DNA from: JAHEAO01 sp037968535 | GTDB lineage: Bacteria; Pseudomonadota; Alphaproteobacteria; Rhodobacterales; Rhodobacteraceae | Assembly: GCA_037968535.1 (NCBI GenBank) | Contig: JBBKVT010000304.1 | Span: 1 to 41,023, forward strand | DNA length: 41,023 nt | Direction: 5' to 3' | Part shown: positions 24,673 through 31,056 of the stretch, one piece after another | Layout: every line of letters starts with the position of its first letter | Position numbering within the stretch: the stretch's first letter is position 1 | The notes under the pieces: generated by a model | Seen by the model: only the letters and a program-made list of their open reading frames with translations | What the model was told of the DNA's origin: nothing | The model's database searches: none | Translations under genes and position numbers: made by a program

Positions 24673-25773
24673 TCAGTCCAATTCGGACCGTATTTGTTGG
24701 CGGAGCAGGTCGATCGGCACGTCCTGCCCCTCGCGTTTGAAGCACCAGTAGGTCCAGCCGTTGCAGCTGGGGGCACCTTCCAGTGCAGCGCCGACCTGGT
24801 GGATCGAGCCGCGCACATCGTCCGAGATCAGCGTGCCGTCGGCGCGGACCTTGGCGGCGTAGCGGCCATTCATCGAGCGCAGCATCTCGCCGGGGCGAAG
24901 CATGCCACGCTCGACGAGCTGACCGAAGGGGACCCGCGGCTCGGACCGTTTCGAGGTAGAGACCTGCAATGCCTCGCGGTCGAATTTGCGGATCCGCGAC
25001 AGGCGCTTTTCTGCGACCTTGCGGTACGCGTCCTCGCGCTCGATGCCGATAAAATCGCGGCCCAGCATTTTCGCCACAGCGCCCGTGGTGCCGGTTCCAA
25101 AGAACGGATCCAGCACCACGTCGCCGGGGTTGGTCGTGCCGAGCAGAACACGATGCAACAGACTTTCGGGTTTTTGGGTCGGATGGGCCTTGTCGCCGTT
25201 GTCATCCTTGAGCCGCTCGCCGCCATTGCAGATCGGCAGCACCCAGTCAGAGCGCATCTGGATGCCTTCGTTCAGCGCCTTCAGCGCTTCGTAGTTGAAG
25301 GTATATTTGCTGGCCTCGTCGCGGCTGGCCCAGATCATCGTCTCGTGCGCGTTGGTGAACCGCTTGCCACGGAAGTTCGGCATCGGGTTCGACTTGCGCC
25401 AGACCACATCGTTCAGCAGCCAGTAACCCTGATCTTGAAGCGCGGCACCAACGCGGAAGATGTTGTGATAGGATCCGATCACCCAGATCGCGCCATTGGG
25501 CTTCAGCAGACGGCGGGCGGCGGCAAGCCATGCCTTTGTAAACTTGTCATAAGTCGCAAAGCTGGCGAACTGGTCCCAAGCGTCATCGACGGCATCGACC
25601 TTGGAATTGTCAGGGCGGTGCAGGTCGCCCTTGAGTTGCAGGTTGTAGGGCGGGTCGGCAAAAATCAGATCGATCGAACCGGCAGGCAGGCCGTTCATGA
25701 CCTCGATGCAATCGCCGGACACAATCTGATTGAGCGGAAGCGTTGCCGCCTCCTCTTTGGTTTTTGTCGTCAT
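24673..25773 (-). CDS. ccrM: CcrM-type adenine-N6 DNA methyltransferase (GANTC)
   Basis: 366 residues. DPPY is at 40-43 (motif IV) and the SAM-binding FGTGTTG block follows later, giving the beta-class motif order. The C-terminal extension of about 80 residues (GRYAAKVRADGTL, HQVGAALEGAP, GWTYWCF) corresponds to the domain that sets CcrM apart from shorter methylases. In alphaproteobacteria CcrM methylates GANTC after replication and times cell-cycle transcription. ATG 25773 (MTTKTKEE) is preferred to GTG 25791; GAGG lies just upstream. It is downstream of rnhB and ends at a strong terminator. Its upstream region carries two GANTC sites. Confidence 0.95.
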   Translation of the reverse strand: MTTKTKEEAATLPLNQIVSGDCIEVMNGLPAGSIDLIFADPPYNLQLKGDLHRPDNSKVDAVDDAWDQFASFATYDKFTKAWLAAARRLLKPNGAIWVIGSYHNIFRVGAALQDQGYWLLNDVVWRKSNPMPNFRGKRFTNAHETMIWASRDEASKYTFNYEALKALNEGIQMRSDWVLPICNGGERLKDDNGDKAHPTQKPESLLHRVLLGTTNPGDVVLDPFFGTGTTGAVAKMLGRDFIGIEREDAYRKVAEKRLSRIRKFDREALQVSTSKRSEPRVPFGQLVERGMLRPGEMLRSMNGRYAAKVRADGTLISDDVRGSIHQVGAALEGAPSCNGWTYWCFKREGQDVPIDLLRQQIRSELD

Positions 25774-25825
25774 CTCTGCCTCTGTCCCCACGCCTTGTTG
25801 GCGCGCTATTTGTTGGGACCAAGAT

Positions 25826-25849
25826 GAGTCAAAGCGGATTCTGCGTCAA
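25826..25849 (-). promoter_or_regulatory. ccrM upstream region with two GANTC sites
   Basis: GAGTC at 25826-25830 and GATTC at 25837-25841 lie 53-68 bases before the ccrM ATG, in the 89-base gap after rnhB. On the minus strand TTGACT (25832-25827) overlaps one GANTC and TTGACG (25849-25844) lies just upstream of the other; either could act as a -35. In Caulobacter, ccrM is reported to be controlled by GANTC sites in its own promoter. Here the sites are seen; their methylation control is inferred. Confidence 0.6.
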
Positions 25850-25862
25850 ATTCTTTTTTAAA

Positions 25863-26501
25863 TCAGCTACTTACTGATTTGTCTTGATACAAGATATTGT
25901 GCACCGGCCGGAACGAACGTCTATGATGAGGGGTCACACCGAGATTTCGCAAGGCCACGCGATGCTCTGGCGTCGGATAACCAGCGTTGTGATGCCAGCC
26001 GTAGCCCGGATGCTGTTGCGCCAAATCCACCATCAGTCGATCGCGCCAGATTTTGGCAACGATCGAAGCAGCGGCGATCGAAAGGCAGCGTGCATCACCA
26101 CCGATGATACAGGCTGCATTACACGCAAGACCGGGCGGGATGCGATTACCGTCTATCAGCGCGTAATCCGCGCGGTTCGGCAGCCCCGATACGGCGCGCT
26201 CCATCGCCAGCATCGAAGCGTGCAGAATGTTAAGCGTGTCGATTTCTTCGACGCTGGCTTGCGCCACCGAAACTTCGGCGCATTCCCAAAGGACGCCCGA
26301 AACGGCCAGCCTGCGGGCATGCGTCAGACGTTTCGAATCATTCAAACCCTCGGGGATACAGTCCGGATCGAGCCTGACTGCCGCGGCCACGACTGGACCT
26401 GCCAGCGGCCCCCGGCCGACCTCGTCTACGCCAACGACATAGCTGCGGCCCAGTTGAAAGGCGGCAGTTTCGTGGATGAAATCGGGCAACAAGTCTGACA
26501 T
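25863..26501 (-). CDS. rnhB: Ribonuclease HII
   Basis: 212 residues. The active-site block DEVGRGPLAGPVVAAAV provides the paired Asp-Glu, with further acidic residues in ALIDGN and later ASIVAKIWRD. It removes ribonucleotides and RNA from RNA-DNA hybrids in the cytoplasm. The ATG at 26501 is clear. It is followed by ccrM on the same strand, an adjacency I recall as common in alphaproteobacteria, though ccrM appears to have its own promoter region. Confidence 0.95.
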   Translation of the reverse strand: MSDLLPDFIHETAAFQLGRSYVVGVDEVGRGPLAGPVVAAAVRLDPDCIPEGLNDSKRLTHARRLAVSGVLWECAEVSVAQASVEEIDTLNILHASMLAMERAVSGLPNRADYALIDGNRIPPGLACNAACIIGGDARCLSIAAASIVAKIWRDRLMVDLAQQHPGYGWHHNAGYPTPEHRVALRNLGVTPHHRRSFRPVHNILYQDKSVSS

Positions 26502-26614
26502 GGCGACAGGGAAGCGTGATCACGCGTCGGGCGCAACCCGAAAGCTGTGCGGCAGAGATCTGAATTGCCGTCATGCCACCGTTTTTCGGCGTTCCGACTG
26601 CGCATTGCGAGGGC

Positions 26615-26649
26615 AAAAAAAGGGCGCGCTGCCAGATGACAGCGCGCCC
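26615..26649 (-). terminator. Strong orphan Rho-independent terminator
   Basis: A ten-pair GC stem (26622-26631 with 26640-26649), an eight-base loop and seven T residues on the minus strand (26615-26621). The nearest minus-strand gene stop is about 200 bases upstream and already has its own weak terminator, so this may end a small RNA encoded at roughly 26650-26765. Confidence 0.85.
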
Positions 26650-26765
26650 ACTTGTATTCCAAATGACTTCGTCTTGAATTGTTTGCTGCAGCTGGATTGG
26701 GTTGGCTGCATTTGAATGAGTTGAACTCTTATCTCCTGATATGGTTCATTTTTTTCTTGGTTGGG
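26650..26765 (-). ncRNA. Candidate small RNA ending at the 26615-26649 terminator
   Basis: The DNA between two minus-strand terminators is AT-richer than its surroundings and holds no open frame that ends before the hairpin, apart from a six-codon one. A transcript starting near 26750 would be about 130 bases. No known RNA family was recognised. It could equally be the distal 3' end of the upstream gene's mRNA. Confidence 0.3.
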
Positions 26766-26801
26766 TAAAAGGGGGCGGGGGCCTGCTCTGCCGCCCGCCC
26801 C
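26766..26801 (-). terminator. Weak candidate terminator after the cysteine-containing exported protein gene
   Basis: An eight-pair GC stem (26772-26779 with 26794-26801) with a 14-base loop, then CTTTTA on the minus strand. It sits about 45 bases after the stop at 26847. The short T tract makes it weak. Confidence 0.45.
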
Positions 26802-26846
26802 AGTCCGGCGCGCCTGCTGGGACGTGCGCCGGGTGCTCTCGAGCGG

Positions 26847-27338
26847 CTATTGCCGCCGGGCCTCAACTCGGTATCCACGTGACCGCAGGCAGTCGGCATC
26901 GAATGCGGGCGCACGGCTGAACTGACGACCATCACTGCGGCGGCAGGTTTCCGGCAAGTGGCGGGTGCTGCCCATGATGCTTGCCATGCAGCTTTGGCCG
27001 AAGACGCCCTGCATCCGTCCCCGCTCGGAATAGCGGTAATAGCATTGGCTCGGCACAAGGCGGTCCGCCTGCCAGTTGATGCGGTTCTTTTTGTCATGGC
27101 CCCATCCGTTGCCATGGCTATGCGAAGGCGGCGTGTAGCGAGGAGGATCGCGGCGACTGTAGGATGTCGACGACTTCTTCTTGTCGTCATCCTTGAACAT
27201 CTGGGTCAGTGCGTAAACCGCGATAGCGCCGGTAACGATCAACGCGACATCTTCAGACCCCGCGCGCGCCGGTGTCGGGGCACCGCCACCGAACGACAGG
27301 CCAACGGCGACCAGAGCAGCTGTCAATTGCCGTTTCAT
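26847..27338 (-). CDS. Exported cysteine-containing protein of unknown function
   Basis: 163 residues, no family recognised. A signal peptide with an AxA site (PARAGS near residue 26) is followed by a short hydrophobic segment (VALIVTGAIAVYALTQMF, about 31-48), so the product may stay membrane-tethered. Next is a charged, low-complexity linker (KDDDKKKSSTS) and a His/Pro-rich stretch. The C-terminal part has four cysteines (QCYYRYS, QSCMAS, ETCRRS, ADCLRS), consistent with two disulfides in the periplasm. ATG 27338 has AGGA upstream and is preferred to the alternative at 27353. It is divergent from the small exported protein gene at 27501 and shares that spacer. Confidence 0.7.
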   Translation of the reverse strand: MKRQLTAALVAVGLSFGGGAPTPARAGSEDVALIVTGAIAVYALTQMFKDDDKKKSSTSYSRRDPPRYTPPSHSHGNGWGHDKKNRINWQADRLVPSQCYYRYSERGRMQGVFGQSCMASIMGSTRHLPETCRRSDGRQFSRAPAFDADCLRSRGYRVEARRQ

Positions 27339-27429
27339 CTGGTTTCCTTTCATTGCGTGACCGGGCAGCCCGGCCTTGATGTTGAAAGGCTGACCGGGAC
27401 GCCGACGTCAGGCAATAACGTCGCATGGT

Positions 27430-27476
27430 TATCTGATAACGCTACCGCCAGTCGGGCAACGCTATTGAATAGCGCA
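27430..27476. promoter_or_regulatory. Palindromes and a 20-base-spaced direct repeat in a divergent spacer
   Basis: Two palindromes lie 20 bases apart: GTTATC-T-GATAAC (27430-27442, perfect) and CGCTATT-G-AATAGCG (27462-27476, perfect). AACGCTA occurs at 27440-27446 and again at 27460-27466, exactly two helical turns apart. The array sits 25-71 bases before the plus-strand ATG at 27501. The repeats are seen directly; binding by the nearby winged-helix protein or another factor is inference. Confidence 0.5.
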
Positions 27477-27500
27477 GGCGATTTCGCCACGGTCGCGGTT

Positions 27501-27797
27501 ATGGAACGCATATTTTCCCTTCCGCTTGCCGGTCTCGTGGTTCTTGCCCTCGCCGGGGCCGGAAATGCCGCCTGCTACGCCGACTACAAAGCCAAGCGCG
27601 ACAAGCCGCTGCGGCTGCATTACGGTGTCATGGAACTGAGCGACGATGCCTGTCGTGATCCCGCGCTTGCGAACGCCGAGATTGCGGAACGGCTTGGCGC
27701 CGGGAACTGGAAGCTACTGGCTGTCATGTCCGTCTTCGGACCCGACGGGCTAAAGCAGAGGGAATTGAATGCGGGCCGGTTTTTCCTTCGCTACTGA
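27501..27797 (+). CDS. Small exported protein of unknown function
   Basis: 98 residues. A signal peptide ends at about GNA-A (residue 23-24). The mature part of about 75 residues has two cysteines (C25 and C51) that could form a disulfide. CYADYKAKRDKPLRLHYGVMEL and the C-terminal SVFGPDGL look like a conserved Rhodobacteraceae hypothetical, from recollection only. The ribosome site is weak. Its last 29 bases overlap the start of the membrane winged-helix gene, so the two are almost certainly one operon. A periplasmic partner or ligand sensor for that protein is a reasonable guess but not shown. Confidence 0.75.
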   Translation: MERIFSLPLAGLVVLALAGAGNAACYADYKAKRDKPLRLHYGVMELSDDACRDPALANAEIAERLGAGNWKLLAVMSVFGPDGLKQRELNAGRFFLRY

Positions 27798-28470
27798 CAG
27801 TCGCAGCGGGACGCGCGTGGTAGCCATGGGAATCGTGGCGATTGTCGCGATTCTGCTGATTGCAGCGGTCTTCCTGTTCCTCAACCTGCCTGATGCCAAT
27901 GCCTTCAACGCGCGGGTCGAGCAGATTTTCGTGGCCAACAATGATCTCACCTCGGACCCGCAGATCACGCTTCTGGAAATCCTTGCAGAAAGCGGGACGG
28001 CATTTTCGGATGTTCTGACAAGTTACCGGATGGTGATGTTCGTGCTTCTCGTCTTCGCCACTGCGCTTTTGGTCACCGCGTTGCTGTTTCTACTGACGAT
28101 CTTCGGGTTGAACCGGCGGATGGGAGAGATCGAACGCTCCGGAATCCAGGTGAATTCACTTCTGATCAGTCGCGAGGAACGGGTGGTTTATCTCAACAAC
28201 ATCGAGTTCAAGCTGACCGGGGCCGCGATCGAGACGCTTTCGGTGCTGGCCGAGGCACGTATGGACGAAGACGTGCTGACCGGGGCCGAGATCGAGGCCG
28301 TGATCTCCGGTCGCAATGCCGCCGACTGCGACGAGGCGGCTGGTGCGACACGGATCAAGCGGTTGCGTGACGCTTTGGGCAACCAGATGGTAAGTGAGTT
28401 GCTGATCAAGAACATCGCGCGCAAGGGTTACATGCTGTCAATCGACAAAGATGTCATCCGGATGCTTTGA
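27769..28470 (+). CDS. Membrane-anchored protein with C-terminal winged-helix domain
   Basis: 233 residues. Arginines precede membrane helix 1 (about 17-40). A loop of about 45 residues (41-86) would be periplasmic. Helix 2 (about 87-114) ends in NRRMGE, placing the C-terminus inside. Residues 128-225 read like an OmpR/PhoB winged helix: a short strand block with VVYLNNIEFKLTGAAIETLSVLA, then IKRLRDALG, and a closing wing ARKGYMLSI, matching 'I..LR.kLg...I.tvrG.GY.L'. CadC/ToxR proteins have the opposite order, with the DNA-binding domain N-terminal. GAGGG six bases before ATG 27769 fixes the start. It overlaps the exported-protein gene. Confidence 0.72.
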   Translation: MRAGFSFATDSRSGTRVVAMGIVAIVAILLIAAVFLFLNLPDANAFNARVEQIFVANNDLTSDPQITLLEILAESGTAFSDVLTSYRMVMFVLLVFATALLVTALLFLLTIFGLNRRMGEIERSGIQVNSLLISREERVVYLNNIEFKLTGAAIETLSVLAEARMDEDVLTGAEIEAVISGRNAADCDEAAGATRIKRLRDALGNQMVSELLIKNIARKGYMLSIDKDVIRML

Positions 28471-28540
28471 GGGACTGCGCCACGGGTTTAGCTCGCGCCC
28501 AAATGCGCGCCTCACGGGATATTCTCAAACAAATGATGTT

Positions 28541-29572
28541 TCAGCGAAAGTCGAGCTGGACTTTCATCGCCTGCGCCCGGTCATTGGCGAGGTCAAACGC
28601 TTTGGTCGCCTCCGCAATCGGCAGGGTGTGGGTGATCAGGGGCGTCACTCGGATCAGGCGTTTCTGCATCAATTCGACCGCGGTTGCGAATTCCGTGTGA
28701 AACCGGAAAGTGCCCCGGATCGTAAGTTCCTTCGCCGTGACCATCTGCATCGGAACGGTCTTGTCGCCGCCCATCCCGACCTGGACGAGAATGCCATTGG
28801 GTCGTAGCGCAGGTATCCCGCTGGCCGGGGCTGGGTCGGCACCGGAACATTCGAACATCGCGTCGAAATAACCCTTGTCGGTTTCGAACCGGATCAGGGC
28901 ATCGGGGGTTGCCGCGACGTTCAGCGCGGTGTCAGCCCCCGCTTCATGAGCCGCGTCAAGAGTGAAATCGGACAAGTCCGTGGCGATAATCTCGGCGGCC
29001 CCGGCGCGGCGGGCGGCAAGGATGGTCAGCACACCGATCGGACCGCAGCCAGTGACAAGAACCCGCTTGCCCAACAGATCGCCAGCCTGCCGGACCGCGT
29101 GCAGACAGACAGCGAGCGGTTCGGCCATTGCCGCCTCTGCGGCGGTCAGCCCGTCGGCCGGAACGCATTGTGACGCATCGGCGATCAGGGTTTGGCGAAA
29201 CGCACCCTGAATATGCGGGAACGGCATCGCCGAGCCGTAGAAGCGCATATTCAGACAGTGATTCTGTTTGCCTTCCAGACAGTAACGGCACTGCCCGCAG
29301 GGGCGTGACGGCGACACCGCGACCAGTTGACCAGCGGACAGATTTTTGACCCCGTCGCCGAGGGCCTCGACGTGGCCCGCGACTTCGTGGCCCAGGATCA
29401 TCGGTTCGCGCAAACGGACCGAACCGAATCCACCGTGGTTGTAGTAGTGCAGATCGCTGCCACAGATGCCACCGGTGGCAAGACGGATGCGAACCTGACC
29501 GGGGCCAGGTTCGGATACCGGGCGATCCTCGATCCTCAGATCCTTGGCGGCGTGGATGACGATGGCCTTCAT
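28541..29572 (-). CDS. Zinc-dependent alcohol dehydrogenase, L-idonate 5-dehydrogenase-like
   Basis: 343-residue medium-chain dehydrogenase. GGICGSDLHYY and GHEVAG provide the catalytic zinc site. The structural zinc loop is C-x2-C-x2-C-x7-C (PCGQCRYCLEGKQNHC). The GCGPIG loop lies in the NAD-binding Rossmann domain. Conserved stretches such as RFYGSAMPFPHIQG favour the L-idonate 5-dehydrogenase/sugar-acid group, which oxidises L-idonate to 5-ketogluconate; other polyols cannot be excluded. ATG 29572 has AAAGGA five to six bases upstream; the open frame continues to 29986 but the extra residues look untranslated. No idonate or gluconate pathway neighbours are present, and it converges with the winged-helix gene 70 bases away. 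Confidence 0.85.
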   Translation of the reverse strand: MKAIVIHAAKDLRIEDRPVSEPGPGQVRIRLATGGICGSDLHYYNHGGFGSVRLREPMILGHEVAGHVEALGDGVKNLSAGQLVAVSPSRPCGQCRYCLEGKQNHCLNMRFYGSAMPFPHIQGAFRQTLIADASQCVPADGLTAAEAAMAEPLAVCLHAVRQAGDLLGKRVLVTGCGPIGVLTILAARRAGAAEIIATDLSDFTLDAAHEAGADTALNVAATPDALIRFETDKGYFDAMFECSGADPAPASGIPALRPNGILVQVGMGGDKTVPMQMVTAKELTIRGTFRFHTEFATAVELMQKRLIRVTPLITHTLPIAEATKAFDLANDRAQAMKVQLDFR

Positions 29573-29690
29573 GGTGGTCCTTTCCGGGTGTCCAGCCAGA
29601 TTGCCCCGAATGTAGCCTTTGCGAAAGTTCAGATGTCGATGTCGGCCCGGATCGGGTGGAGGTCCGGCTTCAACCCTGGCAACGCGTGCT

Positions 29691-30959
29691 CTACTTGAGC
29701 CTGCGCAGAATCTCGAACGAGGCGTAGCCGTCGGGAACCATGCCATTCCGCGCCTGGAACGCCCGGATCGCGGCAATGGTGTTCGGTCCGATGACACCAT
29801 CAATGCCTTGAGTGTTGTAACCCGACGCGGTGAGCCGTTCCTGCATCTCCTGCTTTTCCGAGAATTTGAGCGACCGATCGCCGCGTGGCCAGCCTGCTCG
29901 CAGCGCGGGGCCACCCTTGATCCGATCCGAAAGATGACCCACCGCAATGACATAGGCATCGGCCTGATTGTAGCGCTCGATGACACTGAAGTTCTGGAAG
30001 ATCATTAACGCCGCACCTTCTGCGCCAGCCGGCAACAGGATCGAGGCCGCGCCGTGGTCGGGTATCTTGCCGCCGCCCGCGTCGCGCACGCCAAGGGCGG
30101 TCCAGTCGGCCACCGATTTCCTGATCCGCTCGCCCGATTGGCCGTAGTCGAAATCTTGGGGCAGCGCGACTTCGATGCCCCAAGGCTGGCCCTGGCGCCA
30201 GCCGAACCGCTTGAGGTAGGCCGCAGTGGACGCCAACGCGTCGGCGGGTTCGTCCGACCAGATGTCGCGCTTGCCGTCACCGGTAAAGTCGACGGCATAG
30301 GACAGGTAACTGGTGGGGATGAACTGGGTGTGGCCCATCGCCCCCGCCCAGCTTCCGGTCATGTCGCGGGGCTGAACATTGCCCTGCTGAATGATCTTTA
30401 AGGCGGCGATCAGTTGTTGCTCGAAGAAACCACGGCGACGACCATCGTAGGCGAGCGTCGCCAGCGACTCGATCAGTGGCATCGTGCCACGCTGTGCACC
30501 ATAGGCACTTTCCAAACCCCATATGGCAACCACCACCTCTTTCTCAACACCGTATTTCGCCTCGATCGCTTCCAGTAGCGGGCGATTCTGGCGCAGCGCC
30601 TCTTTGCCGTTTGAAATGCGGCTCTCGGATACGGCGCTGTCGAGATAGTCCCAGATCTGTTTGGTGAATTCGGACTGGGTGCGGTCTTTCTGGATCACCG
30701 AAGTGTTATATTGCACGTCCTGAAAGGACAGCCTGAAAGTCGTGTCGGATATGCCATTGCGTAACGCTATGGCGCGGAACCCGTCAATCCAGCGGTCAAA
30801 GCCCAGATTGGCAGTGTCGGCCTGAACCATGATCACATTCCCTTCCGGCGCAACCTGCTCCGAGACCGCCCGGCTGTCCATTGCCGCGCCCCCCGCTTGA
30901 ACCATCAGGGGCAAACACAGGGCCAGGATCGGGAAGATAGGCGCAAGAAAATGACGCAT
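29691..30959 (-). CDS. Lytic murein transglycosylase, MltB-like, with peptidoglycan-binding domain
   Basis: 422 residues with a signal peptide. The SLT_2/MltB catalytic domain contains AIWGLESAYG with the catalytic glutamate at about 150. Support comes from SWAGAMGHTQFIPTSY and the family-typical DFTGDGKRDIW. The C-terminal 60 residues (TASGYNTQGIDGVIGPNTIAAIRAFQ) form a peptidoglycan_binding_1 domain. It cleaves the MurNAc-GlcNAc bond with 1,6-anhydro formation in the periplasm. ATG 30959 (MRHFLAP) with AGGAA upstream is preferred to TTG 30998. It follows rnr on the same strand with a 97-base gap. Confidence 0.93.
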   Translation of the reverse strand: MRHFLAPIFPILALCLPLMVQAGGAAMDSRAVSEQVAPEGNVIMVQADTANLGFDRWIDGFRAIALRNGISDTTFRLSFQDVQYNTSVIQKDRTQSEFTKQIWDYLDSAVSESRISNGKEALRQNRPLLEAIEAKYGVEKEVVVAIWGLESAYGAQRGTMPLIESLATLAYDGRRRGFFEQQLIAALKIIQQGNVQPRDMTGSWAGAMGHTQFIPTSYLSYAVDFTGDGKRDIWSDEPADALASTAAYLKRFGWRQGQPWGIEVALPQDFDYGQSGERIRKSVADWTALGVRDAGGGKIPDHGAASILLPAGAEGAALMIFQNFSVIERYNQADAYVIAVGHLSDRIKGGPALRAGWPRGDRSLKFSEKQEMQERLTASGYNTQGIDGVIGPNTIAAIRAFQARNGMVPDGYASFEILRRLK

Positions 30960-31056
30960 GGCGGGGATTCCTGTTGTCTGCCCTCGAATTTTTTCCAAAG
31001 GATAGCAGATTCGAGCCTGACCGGAAGTGCCATAGCTGACGACGGGCGAGGATTTG

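Larger units (their letters stand above)
26502..26846. other. Gene-poor spacer upstream of rnhB
   Basis: 345 bases without a convincing protein gene. It holds a strong minus-strand terminator (26615-26649) and a weaker one (26766-26801), both described separately. Between them are about 115 AT-richer bases that could be a small RNA. The 113 bases next to rnhB should contain its promoter, which I could not pinpoint. Short frames crossing the region run through the hairpin and look like chance. Confidence 0.5.

Noticed and set aside
24694..25827. 377-codon plus-strand frame opposite ccrM
   Set aside because: Mirror of the CcrM gene with no recognisable motif; it also crosses the ccrM upstream region.
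26569..26706. 46-codon minus-strand frame starting MQPTQSS
   Set aside because: It reads straight through the strong terminator hairpin and has no ribosome site.
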